This document shows positions 52,964 through 62,283 of a stretch of 64,000 bases of DNA, in pieces. Source of the stretch: JAYPLE01 sp047627515 (GTDB taxonomy: Bacteria; Bacteroidota; Bacteroidia; Cytophagales; Cyclobacteriaceae); NCBI GenBank assembly GCA_047627515.1, contig JBLHTU010000003.1:14529-78528 (forward strand), read 5' to 3'. The first letter of the stretch is position 1; every line of letters begins with the position of its first letter. The translations under genes were made by a program, and so were the position numbers. The notes under the pieces are model-generated. The model did not search any database. It saw only the letters and a program-made list of their open reading frames with translations, and was not told the DNA's origin.

Positions 52964-53971
52964 ATGAAAAATAGACTGACTCTTATAATCCTAATAAGCA
53001 TAGCTACCTTTCTGGTGGCTTATGCTATTTATTTTGAACCGGAAAACACTATTTATTTCACGCTAAGCTGGTTGGCCGCTGTTACCTTACTACTATGGCT
53101 TGGAAATAGAACAATCACCAAATTACTAGACAGGTACTTCCCTTGGCTCACCTATGGAAGAAGACGCTTTTTCACTCATTTGATCTCTGGCGTCCTCTAT
53201 TCACTATTAATCATCAACCTGGCTTATTACGGGTTTAAGACTTTGTTCACAGAGGATCCACCAATCCTAGAGCAAATAATAGCTGCAAATATTTTAGGTA
53301 TCGCACTATTTATCCCAACTTTCTCACTGTATTTCTCCTTGCAGTTTCTTACACAATGGCAAAAAACAGAGCTCGAAATGGAAAAATTCCAGAAAGAGAG
53401 CATTCGCAGTCAGCTAGCGAGTTTGAAGAATCACCTTGACCCACACTTTCTATTCAACAACCTAAATATATTATCATCTCTTATAGATAAGGACACGGAG
53501 CAATCACAGCATTTTCTAGTTCGATTTGCCCAAGTTTATCGGACCATGCTTTTGACGAAGGTCGAAGATTTAGTAACACTGGAGGAAGAAATGGAATTCA
53601 TCGAAGCTTACATATTCCTTATCAAAACACGATTTGAGGACAATATCAACTTCGAAATCAACATCTCCGAAGAGGCCAACTACTCAATGATACCGCCCCT
53701 TACTCTTCAGCTTCTGATTGAAAACGCAGTAAAGCATAATATCATAACAGAAGATCGCCCGCTCAACATCAAGATAGATGCAAGCGAGCAAGAGATGAAT
53801 ATTATCAATACTCGATATGATAAACCAGAAGACCTTAAAACCAAATCAGGAACCGGTCTAAAAAATCTAAAAGAGCGTTATGCATACTTCTGTGACATCC
53901 CTATCATCTTTGAAATGAAGTCAAAAACCTATGAAGTAACCGTTCCACTTCTTCAAATAGAAACGTTATGA
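52964..53971 (+). CDS. LytS/YehU-type sensor histidine kinase
   Basis: A 335-residue kinase of the His_kinase (LytS/AlgZ) class. Four membrane helices fill the first ~125 residues with almost no periplasmic loops (LTLIILISIATFLVAYAIYF, YFTLSWLAAVTLLLWLG, then two more). The phospho-acceptor is His161 in HLDPHFLFNNLNIL. The ATPase domain follows (TLQLLIENAVKHN with the N-box, GTGLKNLKERYAYF as G-box). It sits 26 bp after the repeat protein A gene and overlaps the response regulator by 4 bp. The compact membrane part suggests it senses a membrane or lipid signal, or a partner protein. Confidence 0.92.
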   Translation: MKNRLTLIILISIATFLVAYAIYFEPENTIYFTLSWLAAVTLLLWLGNRTITKLLDRYFPWLTYGRRRFFTHLISGVLYSLLIINLAYYGFKTLFTEDPPILEQIIAANILGIALFIPTFSLYFSLQFLTQWQKTELEMEKFQKESIRSQLASLKNHLDPHFLFNNLNILSSLIDKDTEQSQHFLVRFAQVYRTMLLTKVEDLVTLEEEMEFIEAYIFLIKTRFEDNINFEINISEEANYSMIPPLTLQLLIENAVKHNIITEDRPLNIKIDASEQEMNIINTRYDKPEDLKTKSGTGLKNLKERYAYFCDIPIIFEMKSKTYEVTVPLLQIETL

Positions 53972-54726
53972 AACTACTGATACTAGAAGATGAATCCCTA
54001 GCGGCAGACCGAATCAGAAAGATGATTGCCGAAATAGATCCTTCGATGGAGATTGTAGGAGAAATTAAATCGATTCAACAAGGAAAAAAATGGTTTGAAG
54101 AGAATGAGGAACCTGACTTGATCATTTCTGACATTAGGTTGTTAGATGGGTTAAGTTTTGATCTATTCAAAGCGTTGAAAACAGAAACGCCTATCATATT
54201 CACTACTGCTTATGATCAATACGCGATAAAAGCTTTTGAGGTGAATTCTATTGATTATTTACTAAAACCGATAGAAAAAGAAAAGCTAGCCGCCAGCATT
54301 ATAAAGCATCAAGAAAGAGTTTCAGAGAATAAATTTCCTGCCGATTTTGATAGTTTATACGAGCTGATCCAGCACAAAAGCAAATCTTTTAAATCACGCT
54401 TTCTAATAAGAATCGGCAATAAGATAGTAGCTGTGCCCGTTGAGAAAATATCCTATTTCTATAGCCAAAATAAGCTCACGTACATTGTTACTAAAGATGG
54501 TAAGAAGCTGCCGACTGATCAAACATTGGAGACACTAGAAGAGCAGCTCAATCCACAGATATTTTACAGAGCCAATCGTCAGTTCATTATAAGTTTCGAT
54601 GCCATCGCTGAAATCCACCCGTATTTCAAAGGCAGAATGAAACTAGACCTTCAGCCTACAGCTGAAATTGAATTGGTGGTAAGCGCCGAAAAAACCCGTG
54701 AGTTCAAAAGCTGGTTGGACCAATAG
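53968..54726 (+). CDS. LytTR-family response regulator
   Basis: A 252-residue regulator with a receiver domain (KLLILEDESLAADRIRKM; phospho-acceptor Asp55 in IISDIRLLDGLSF; TTAYDQYAIKAFEVNSIDYL with the conserved Lys after it). A C-terminal LytTR DNA-binding domain follows (LIRIGNKIVAVPVEKISYFY, FYRANRQFIISFDAIAEI). Partner of the LytS-like kinase (4-bp overlap). The genes on either side encode paralogous secreted repeat proteins, which are likely targets or inputs of this system. Confidence 0.93.
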   Translation: MKLLILEDESLAADRIRKMIAEIDPSMEIVGEIKSIQQGKKWFEENEEPDLIISDIRLLDGLSFDLFKALKTETPIIFTTAYDQYAIKAFEVNSIDYLLKPIEKEKLAASIIKHQERVSENKFPADFDSLYELIQHKSKSFKSRFLIRIGNKIVAVPVEKISYFYSQNKLTYIVTKDGKKLPTDQTLETLEEQLNPQIFYRANRQFIISFDAIAEIHPYFKGRMKLDLQPTAEIELVVSAEKTREFKSWLDQ

Positions 54727-54735
54727 ACAATTCTT

Positions 54736-54781
54736 AGTCGGTCTTACTTAACTCCCGATTCGGTATTATCCATGACCGACT
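54736..54781. promoter_or_regulatory. Inverted repeat between response regulator and repeat protein B
   Basis: AGTCGGTC (54736-54743) and its exact reverse complement GACCGACT (54774-54781), 30 bp apart, lie about 75 bp before the repeat protein B start. It could be a stem that limits read-through from the kinase/regulator genes or a regulator site; which is not determinable here. Confidence 0.35.
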
Positions 54782-54856
54782 CGTCGGAAATTCATTTCTC
54801 AAGGCCTAAATTTATACGTATTTCGTAGTGTGACTAGAAACAAAAAACTTAACACT

Positions 54857-56095
54857 ATGAAATCTTTAAAAGCCTACGCCCTTATTTTTTGCCTATCAGG
54901 ATTTGTCATCCACTCAGCTTCGAGTCAAGACGAATCTTTCTTATATGGCGATGTAACAACCATCGATAATAGAACGTACTCAGGCGCTATTAGATGGGGT
55001 AAAGAGGAAGTCTACTGGACTGATCTATTCAATGCCTCCAAAATCAACAATGAAAACTTAAAATACCTTAGCAGAGAAGAAGAGGAGTACCTAAATAGTC
55101 GAGACCATGATGATTGGGGCAACTCATGGGTAAACGTAGCCTGGAGTAGCTGGGAGTATAAGAATGATCACCTGCATCAGTTTGTCACCGCATTCGGAAA
55201 TATTAGCAGCATCACGCCTAGATCCAGAGACAAAGTTGATGTAAAACTTCAAAATGGAGAAATCATTTTGGTGGATGGCGATGGATACAATGACCTAGGT
55301 TCTGATATCAAAGTATATGATGATGAATTGGGTATCATAGAACTCGACTGGTCTAGAATAGAAAAAATCACATTCAAGCCCACTCCAAAAAAACTTGAAA
55401 ACAAATTCGGAGAAGCGCTATTTGGAAAGGTAATTTGTGATCAAGGGATCTTTACCGGATATATTCAGTGGGATCATGACGAACGTGTATCTTCAGATAA
55501 ACTGGATGGAGATACTGATGATGGAGACGTCAGCATTGCTTTTGGCAAAGTCAAGTCTATCGAAAGAATAGGCTATAGTCAAAGTGAGGTCGTTCTGAAA
55601 TCAGGTAGGGCTTTGGAGCTACGCGGAAGTAACGATGTCAACAGTGAAAATCGAGGAGTAATTGTTACTGTGGAAGGTCTAGGTCGTATCGACATACCAT
55701 GGAAATCATTTGAAAGTGTTGAGTTCCTCCCAGCACCATCATCTGCTGTAACCTACAAAAGCTTTGAACGTCAGGCTAAGCTAGAGGCTACTGTGACAGT
55801 GACCAACGGAGATGTACACACAGGTGAGCTAATTTATGACCTCGACGAATCGTTTTCTTTCGAAGTTCTGAACGGAAAGGATGATGACACTGAGTTTGAA
55901 ATAGAATTTGATTTAATTAAGCAAATCAAACCTAAAAACTACAACTACTCACTTGTAGAGCTTCGCAATGGAGATGAATTTCTTCTTGGTGATAGTCAAG
56001 ATGTAACTGATGAAAATGATGGTTTAATTGTTCGTAAGGGTAATGACACCATTTACATTCCCTGGGAAAAGGTATCACTAGTTGAGTTTAAATAG
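54857..56095 (+). CDS. Secreted three-repeat protein B, paralogue of 51687 gene
   Basis: Start at ATG 54857 gives 412 residues with a leader (ALIFCLSGFVIHSASSQ). The layout copies protein A: three beta-rich units with (Y/F)G starts near residues 31, 190 and about 308, including shared strings such as DGYNDLG/DGSGYNDVG, GYIQWD(H/N)DER(V/L)(S/A)SDKLDGD, and KPKNYNYSLVELRNGDEFLL/VPKNYNFSMVKLRNGDQILL. The Asp-rich loops (SQDVTDENDGL) are conserved in both. The pair clearly arose by duplication around the kinase/regulator. Function unknown; a surface or periplasmic effector is most plausible. Confidence 0.8.
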   Translation: MKSLKAYALIFCLSGFVIHSASSQDESFLYGDVTTIDNRTYSGAIRWGKEEVYWTDLFNASKINNENLKYLSREEEEYLNSRDHDDWGNSWVNVAWSSWEYKNDHLHQFVTAFGNISSITPRSRDKVDVKLQNGEIILVDGDGYNDLGSDIKVYDDELGIIELDWSRIEKITFKPTPKKLENKFGEALFGKVICDQGIFTGYIQWDHDERVSSDKLDGDTDDGDVSIAFGKVKSIERIGYSQSEVVLKSGRALELRGSNDVNSENRGVIVTVEGLGRIDIPWKSFESVEFLPAPSSAVTYKSFERQAKLEATVTVTNGDVHTGELIYDLDESFSFEVLNGKDDDTEFEIEFDLIKQIKPKNYNYSLVELRNGDEFLLGDSQDVTDENDGLIVRKGNDTIYIPWEKVSLVEFK

Positions 56096-56110
56096 CTCTT
56101 TTATTTTAAA

Positions 56111-56142
56111 AAAGCCTCCTTTGCTACTGCGAAGGAGGCTTT
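56111..56142 (+). terminator. Bidirectional terminator between repeat protein B and methyltransferase
   Basis: An 11-bp stem (AAAGCCTCCTT / AAGGAGGCTTT, 10-nt loop) flanked by A and T runs, 15 bp after the repeat protein B stop. It contains the methyltransferase stop at 56124. Confidence 0.85.
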
Positions 56143-56732
56143 TTCATTTCAAAGAAAAGCTCTCTATTTGACCTGGGTCCTATTGAAAAAAGTGAAATAT
56201 CCATTTCAATAATATCAAAATATGGAGAAAATAATTCTAAATACTCCTCCTTACTGCCTCCAAATGGGGGGCTATCCTTGCTCATCTCTGTGGACCAAAG
56301 TAATCCTGCAATGATACCTCCCTCATTTAATAGATCATGACATTTCTCAGCATAAGCTGACCTCAAGGCTCGATCAATCGCACAAAAAAAAGTTTGCTCA
56401 ATGATTAAGTCATATTTCCCGTAATGATCAAAAAAATCACCCTTGATCAAATTAGAATATGAAAAATTAGGAACTCTTGATCGAAGATCATCTAAAGGAT
56501 GCTGAGCGATATCCAAAACAGTTACGTGATCAAACCCTGTCTCAAACAAATATTCAGCCTCATACGCATTTCCAGCTCCCGGAATCAGCACGTTGATGCC
56601 CTTATCTTCAAGTTGATCTATGTATTGTTTGATAGGTGGAGAAACCATGCCCATATCCCATCCAGTTTGACCACTGTGATATCTATTTTGCCAGTACGCT
56701 GCATCTAGATGCTGACGGTCTCTACTCATCAT
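56124..56732 (-). CDS. TPMT-family SAM methyltransferase
   Basis: A 202-residue protein of the thiopurine S-methyltransferase family (also tellurite, selenite, halide and thiol methyltransferases). N-terminal AAYWQNRYHSGQTGWDMG matches the family lid region; the SAM site is INVLIPGAGNAYEAEYL and VTVLDIAQHPLDDL; DLIIEQTFFCAI follows. It overlaps the TolC-family gene by 11 bp and is thus the fourth gene of the RND efflux operon. Methylating a metalloid or thiol toxin together with efflux is plausible but unproven. Confidence 0.88.
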   Translation of the reverse strand: MMSRDRQHLDAAYWQNRYHSGQTGWDMGMVSPPIKQYIDQLEDKGINVLIPGAGNAYEAEYLFETGFDHVTVLDIAQHPLDDLRSRVPNFSYSNLIKGDFFDHYGKYDLIIEQTFFCAIDRALRSAYAEKCHDLLNEGGIIAGLLWSTEMSKDSPPFGGSKEEYLELFSPYFDIIEMDISLFSIGPRSNRELFFEMKKPPSQ

Positions 56733-58056
56733 AGTCGGTTACTGTCCCGGCCAATCTATTTAGTTCAATCTCTGCAAACTTGGCATTGTATAATGCCGTC
56801 AAATAACGTACTTGGGCATTTACTGCATTAATTTGTGCCTCTCGCAACTCCAAAGCGTCCGACGCACCTAACTTAAACCTTTCAAGAGCTATGGATGCGT
56901 TCTCATCCGCCACAGATAAGTTTTCAGACTCTAAGCCTCTTCTTTCAAGGTTATTTTCATAGGATGTAAAAGCGCTCAGCAGTTCAGTTCTAACATGCAC
57001 TTTTGCTTCTTCTGTAAGCAGATGCGCATTCTCCATTAGAATTTGTGTGTTCTGAAGTAGTCGTCTTTGATTGAACCCATTGAAAAGATTGACTGATGCT
57101 GTAACACCATAACCGAAATCCAATGTTTGATTCCGAAATAAGAATCCTGCTTCACTTTCAAGGTTGCTATATCCGTAGCCCATATTGACTCCAACCACAG
57201 GGAGTCTTCCTCGATTGATCTCTTGGAATTGATTTTTCACAACAGACTCAGTTGTTTTCTGGATCTGAATACTAGGGTTATTGACCTGAGATTTTTCTAG
57301 CAGGAGCTCCAATTGTAAATTCTCATTGATCGCTATCTCATATAAAAGACTAAAGTCATTTAACTCTCCTCCCATAAGACGAGCTAACTCTAACTTCTGC
57401 GTCGTCAGCAATTCCTTTTGTTGGATCAATGATGACCTATCAGTATTCAAGTCCACCTTCGCTTGTAAAAGTGCCAATTTTGATGCCTTACCTACCAAAT
57501 ACTTTGCTTCTACAATAGCAAGCCTCTGCTCTGAAAACGACACGTTTTTTTCAAACAGAGACAATCGTTCTTGTTCAAGTCCTACTAGATAGAAAAGACT
57601 AATTACTTGACTGAGTGTATTATCAATTTGCTGCCGCAGGACGAGCTGACTTCCAGCCGTTTCATTCTCTAAACGATCCAAAGTTGCAAACATGCGCGTG
57701 CCATCAAAAATTGTCCATGACATATTCAAACCAGTACTGTACACAGTACGTTGAGCACCTGATCGCTCTTGGATTCGACCGTCAGCAAACTCTTGCTCCG
57801 TATCCTGAATACTACCATTATAAGCCCCATTGGCAGTCACGACCGGCAACATTCCTGCATTACCCGGTGACTGATCATTGATCGATATCTCTAATCGATT
57901 TCTAGAAACATTCAATTGGAAATTATTGGCAAGTGTACGACTCACGACCTCTTCCATAGTCAATACCATGCCAATCACATCACTGCCTTGCCCTTTCGAC
58001 TGAAAAGGTATGATTATCAGAAAGGAGGCAATCACCAAGATCAATTGCTTCTTCAT
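56722..58056 (-). CDS. TolC-family outer-membrane efflux protein
   Basis: A 444-residue outer-membrane factor. Leader LVIASFLIIIPFQSKGQ; two OEP repeats with long amphipathic helices (LTMEEVVSRTLANNFQLNVS at the first, YENNLERRGLESENLSVADE and FKLGASDALELREAQINAVN near the end). It forms the exit duct for the RND pump. Its start overlaps the RND gene stop by 4 bp, so the operon order is adaptor - pump - TolC - methyltransferase. Confidence 0.93.
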   Translation of the reverse strand: MKKQLILVIASFLIIIPFQSKGQGSDVIGMVLTMEEVVSRTLANNFQLNVSRNRLEISINDQSPGNAGMLPVVTANGAYNGSIQDTEQEFADGRIQERSGAQRTVYSTGLNMSWTIFDGTRMFATLDRLENETAGSQLVLRQQIDNTLSQVISLFYLVGLEQERLSLFEKNVSFSEQRLAIVEAKYLVGKASKLALLQAKVDLNTDRSSLIQQKELLTTQKLELARLMGGELNDFSLLYEIAINENLQLELLLEKSQVNNPSIQIQKTTESVVKNQFQEINRGRLPVVGVNMGYGYSNLESEAGFLFRNQTLDFGYGVTASVNLFNGFNQRRLLQNTQILMENAHLLTEEAKVHVRTELLSAFTSYENNLERRGLESENLSVADENASIALERFKLGASDALELREAQINAVNAQVRYLTALYNAKFAEIELNRLAGTVTDYDE

Positions 58057-61000
58057 ACGCGTGCCATTCGTTTTTCTTTACTGGTCAAGAATACGTAAAT
58101 AGCAGGAATGACAAACAGCGTCAAGAACGTAGCCAACACCATGCCTCCAATAACTGCAATCCCCATCGATACCCGACTTTCAGATCCTGCCCCTAAAGCA
58201 AGTGCAATGGGAAGAATACCCAAAATAGTAGATAAGGAAGTCATTAATATTGGCCTAAACCTTGATTTAGCTGCCCCTGTAATCGATTCACTGACACTAT
58301 AACCTTGTGCTTTGCGTTGATTAGCAAACTCAACAATCAATATCCCATTCTTGGTAACCAACCCAATCAGCATAATCATACCAATTTGAGAAAATAGATT
58401 GATTGTTTCATTGAAATACCAAAGAGCGGTCAGTGCACCCACCAATGCCAGTGGAACAGTAAACATGATCGTAAGAGGATCCCTGAAACTCTCGAACTGA
58501 GCAGCCAGTACCAAATAGATCAATACAAGTGCCAATGCAAAAGCAAAATATAAATTACCTGAGCTCTCTTTAAACTCCCTTGAAGCTCCACTTAAGGCTG
58601 TCTGAAAAGACTCATCTAGTACTTCATTTGCAATTCTATCCATTTCAGCTAATCCGTCTCCCAATGTAAATCCATCATTAAGTCCTGCAGATACTGTAGC
58701 TGATGCAAAACGATTATATCTCAAAAGTTGGGGTGGTGTAGATTGCTCTCTTACAGAAATCAAATTATCGAGCTGCGTTAGTTTATTATCTCTCGTCTTG
58801 ACATAAATAGATTTTAAATCCAATGGCTCATTTCGATCCTTACGCTCTACTTGGCCGATCACCTGATATTGCTTACCATTCATAATGAAATAACCGAAAC
58901 GGGAGCCACTTAATGTCAATTGTAAGGTCTGTGCAATATCCCTGACAGACACATTTAGGCTAGTCGCTTTTTCTCGATCAATCGTAACCTCTAGTTCCGG
59001 CTTTGTAAACTTCAAATTGATATCTACAAAATCAAAAACATTACTTTCATTCGCTTTCGCCATAAAGGGTGGTATAGCCTCCTTTAGTTTATCTAAATTT
59101 TGAGCCTGCAACACAAAACTAATAGGCAGCCCTCCTCTTCTACCTCCGATAGTTTGGGGCTCCGTTACGAAACTCCGTGCTTGCATATTTTCAGCAATCA
59201 AGGGTTTCAAAGCAGCAACGATCTCTTTCTGAGATCTTGTCCGTTTGTTCGCTTCACTCAACTTCACAGAAATAAAAGCACTATTGACAGAACTAGACGC
59301 CCCAAAGCCTGGAGAAGTGACTGAGACGATTGATTCTAGCTCGGGAGCATTCTCTTGAACGAGGGTGGAAATCTCCTTGACATAAGCGTCCATATACTCG
59401 AAGGTGGATCCTTCAGGACCTGATGCTATGACTCTGAAGGAACCTCTATCTTCCAATGGAGCCAATTCTTGTGGCAAATAGCCCACCCAAAAAAAGATGA
59501 GTACTGATGACGCTAAGACAATCACTCCGGATACCCATTTCACTCGCATAAACCGGTCAAGAGCGGAGTTATACATTTCGTTAAGTCCCAGAAAAAACGG
59601 CTCCGTCTTTCGGTAAAACCAAGGTTGGCGCTCTCTGCGTTTTAGCAACTTAGTAGCCAACATTGGACATAATGTTAAAGCCACAAAAGACGATATTATG
59701 ACCGCACTGGCAACCGTAATTCCAAATTCCCGGAACAACCTACCTGTTAAGCCTTCTAAGAAAATAATAGGGAAAAACACAGAACTCAATGCTACAGTAG
59801 TTGATATCACCGCAAAAAATATTTCTTTAGTGCCCTCTCTGCCCGCTTCTTTGGGTTCGCTGCCGTTTTCAATTTTGGTATATATATTTTCTAGTACAAC
59901 AATCGCATCATCCACCACCAGACCAATCGCCAATACGATACCTAGAAGTGTCAAGACATTGATCGAGAAGCCGAGACTGTACATAACGAAAAAAGAACCG
60001 ATCAATGATATTGGCACTGTGATTACCGGAATGAAAGTAGTACGCCAATCACGCAAGAAGAAAAAGATGATCAATACAACTAGTCCAAAAGCTAGGAAGA
60101 TAGTTTGCTGTACCTCTTCAATAGAATCCCTTATATATTCTGTGTTGTCAAAAGCAATTGCAGTCTCAATGTCATCAGGAATATTTGATTCCATCGCAGC
60201 TAATCGCTTATAAAATTCCTCTGCAATTTCAAGATTATTAGACCCTGGCTGAGGCACAATCACGGTAATTACCATAGGTATACCATTCGTTCTGAGTGCA
60301 GTACGTTGATTTTCAGGTGCCAATTCCGCGCGTCCTATATCAGAAAATCGAATGGTTCCGTTGCCATCATCTCTGATAATCAGATCATTGAATTGCTGCG
60401 GTGTAGAAAGCCGCCCTACCGTTCTGACGGTGAGTTCCATGCTTGCACCTTCTATCCGCCCAGACGGAAGCTCAACATTTTGAGAATTCACTGCTGAAAA
60501 AACTTCCAAGGGTGTAACCTGATAGGCGGCAAGTCGATCTGGGTCCATCCATAACCTAATTGAATACTTTTTTGAACCCCAGACTCTTACTTCTGATACC
60601 CCTGGGATAGTCTGAAAGTTTTCCTTGAATACATTCTCACCAAAATCTGTCAATTCAAGCAAGTTTCGCTGAGTACTGTAAACCCTCAGAGCTATGATCG
60701 GTTGTGAATCAGCGTCTGCTTTGGATACTTGTGGAGGCTCTGCGTCTTGTGGGAGTCTACCCGTTGCCCTTGATACACGGTCTCTTACATCATTAGCTGC
60801 TGACTCCAAATCCTGCGATAAACCAAACTCCACGGTGATCGTAGATCTACCATCGCGACTGACTGAATTAAGACTCACAATACCATCTATACCGTTGATA
60901 GACTCTTCTAGTGGCTCAGTAATCTGCGTTTCTATCACATCAGCACTTGCACCTACATAACTAGTAGATACAGTAATCACTGGTGGATCAACACTAGGAT

Positions 61001-61112
61001 ACTCTCGAACACCCAAGTAACTAAAACCAATAACTCCAAATAGGACAATAACAATTGACATAACAATTGCTAAAACAGGTCGATCGATGCTAATATTTGC
61101 TAAGCTGGCCAT
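58053..61112 (-). CDS. RND-family multidrug/efflux pump (AcrB-like)
   Basis: A 1019-residue inner-membrane proton-driven pump (HAE1 type). N-terminal MASLANISIDRPVLAIVMSI, large periplasmic loops and 12 membrane helices. The proton-relay Asp pair is seen in GLVVDDAIVVLENIY in the fourth helix; the second half has NLYFAFALALVLIYLVLAAQ and GLVTKNGILIVEFANQ. Together with adaptor and TolC-like genes it forms a complete tripartite system. The substrate is not predictable from sequence, but the HAE1-like helix rather than heavy-metal motifs argues for organic compounds. Confidence 0.95.
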   Translation of the reverse strand: MASLANISIDRPVLAIVMSIVIVLFGVIGFSYLGVREYPSVDPPVITVSTSYVGASADVIETQITEPLEESINGIDGIVSLNSVSRDGRSTITVEFGLSQDLESAANDVRDRVSRATGRLPQDAEPPQVSKADADSQPIIALRVYSTQRNLLELTDFGENVFKENFQTIPGVSEVRVWGSKKYSIRLWMDPDRLAAYQVTPLEVFSAVNSQNVELPSGRIEGASMELTVRTVGRLSTPQQFNDLIIRDDGNGTIRFSDIGRAELAPENQRTALRTNGIPMVITVIVPQPGSNNLEIAEEFYKRLAAMESNIPDDIETAIAFDNTEYIRDSIEEVQQTIFLAFGLVVLIIFFFLRDWRTTFIPVITVPISLIGSFFVMYSLGFSINVLTLLGIVLAIGLVVDDAIVVLENIYTKIENGSEPKEAGREGTKEIFFAVISTTVALSSVFFPIIFLEGLTGRLFREFGITVASAVIISSFVALTLCPMLATKLLKRRERQPWFYRKTEPFFLGLNEMYNSALDRFMRVKWVSGVIVLASSVLIFFWVGYLPQELAPLEDRGSFRVIASGPEGSTFEYMDAYVKEISTLVQENAPELESIVSVTSPGFGASSSVNSAFISVKLSEANKRTRSQKEIVAALKPLIAENMQARSFVTEPQTIGGRRGGLPISFVLQAQNLDKLKEAIPPFMAKANESNVFDFVDINLKFTKPELEVTIDREKATSLNVSVRDIAQTLQLTLSGSRFGYFIMNGKQYQVIGQVERKDRNEPLDLKSIYVKTRDNKLTQLDNLISVREQSTPPQLLRYNRFASATVSAGLNDGFTLGDGLAEMDRIANEVLDESFQTALSGASREFKESSGNLYFAFALALVLIYLVLAAQFESFRDPLTIMFTVPLALVGALTALWYFNETINLFSQIGMIMLIGLVTKNGILIVEFANQRKAQGYSVSESITGAAKSRFRPILMTSLSTILGILPIALALGAGSESRVSMGIAVIGGMVLATFLTLFVIPAIYVFLTSKEKRMARV

Positions 61113-62186
61113 CTAAAACTTGACATTTACTTCTGAACCATTCCTGACTTGCAACAGACCTGAGGTAATTACAATATCACCTGGCTCAAGCCCAGAAACG
61201 ATTTGCACATTGTTAGCATTTCGCACACCGAGTTCTACTATACGGTTGACTGCTTTTCCATCTTCATAGACGAATACCTTTGTCCCATTTAGTTCGGGAA
61301 TGATACAGATGGTCGGCACCAGAATGGCGTTTGACACTTGATCCAAAATCAACTTGATTTTTACAAACTGTCCTGGTAATAATTTTTGATCTTCATTGGA
61401 GCTGATCGCGCGTAGTCGAATGCTTCTTGTGGATGGATCGATCTGAGGTTCGATAGCATAAATTGATCCTTCAAAAGACTGCTGATAAGCATCTACATTA
61501 AAAATGAGCTTATCCCCGATATTTACATCAGACAAATAGCGCCCAGGTATCTGAAAGTCAATTTTGATCGGGTCTATACTGTATAATGTCGCAATCGAAC
61601 TACCCGGTGTAATGTAACTACCTTCAGACACTTGTCTTAAACCTACCTTACCAGCAAACGGTGAAATAATCTTATGCTTTTGCTTTCTGGTTTCTGATAG
61701 TCTGATGTCCGCAAGCGATGTATTCAGTGTTGCTAGAGCAATTTCATACTCCTCCTGCGAAATCGCTTCACTTTGTAGCAGCTTTTTCTGACGAAACTCA
61801 GTATCCTGAAATAACTTGTTATTGTACTGAAGCTTTTCAAGCTCTGCGCTTACTTCATCATCGTTGAGAGACACTAAGGTTTCTCCTTTTTTCACGAACA
61901 TCCCTTCTTCAAAATGAATCTTTTCGATCTTACCTGACACCTCTGAGCTCAATGCTACTGTTTCGTCGGCAATGATAGTTCCAGTTACTCTGACCAAGTA
62001 GTCCAAAGGCTGAAAACTAATTTTCAAAGCAGATACAGTTAGTTTCTTTGGCTCCAAAACAACCTTAGCCTTTTCACTTTCTTCTATAGAACTAAACCAA
62101 GTTAGCTCTAGTTTGGGATAGGCAATGATGGCGATGATTACCAAACCCAAAATGAAGTAAAGAATACGTTTGATAGTTATATTCAT
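61113..62186 (-). CDS. RND efflux periplasmic adaptor (membrane fusion protein)
   Basis: Start at ATG 62186 (MNITIKRILYFILGLVII) gives 357 residues and puts the membrane anchor at the N-terminus; an open extension to 62276 reads through a non-protein-like leader. Adaptor features: lipoyl-like halves (VALSSEVSGKIEKIHFEEGM, FVKKGETLVSLNDDEV), a helical hairpin, and KHKIISPFAGKVGLRQVSEG with the barrel domain after it. It has one base between its stop and the RND start. Divergent from dinB with a 97-bp gap that must hold both promoters. Confidence 0.92.
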   Translation of the reverse strand: MNITIKRILYFILGLVIIAIIAYPKLELTWFSSIEESEKAKVVLEPKKLTVSALKISFQPLDYLVRVTGTIIADETVALSSEVSGKIEKIHFEEGMFVKKGETLVSLNDDEVSAELEKLQYNNKLFQDTEFRQKKLLQSEAISQEEYEIALATLNTSLADIRLSETRKQKHKIISPFAGKVGLRQVSEGSYITPGSSIATLYSIDPIKIDFQIPGRYLSDVNIGDKLIFNVDAYQQSFEGSIYAIEPQIDPSTRSIRLRAISSNEDQKLLPGQFVKIKLILDQVSNAILVPTICIIPELNGTKVFVYEDGKAVNRIVELGVRNANNVQIVSGLEPGDIVITSGLLQVRNGSEVNVKF

Positions 62187-62283
62187 TTTTATTAATTCTG
62201 CACAAAAATACCTGCAGTAAGTAGATTTGTCAGAGGCTTTGTGATAGAAGGTCCATACCTGCATTTGCTCCATCAATAATAAA

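Noticed and set aside
59698..60213. 171-codon plus-strand frame inside the RND pump gene
   Set aside because: Antisense shadow of a strongly conserved coding region.
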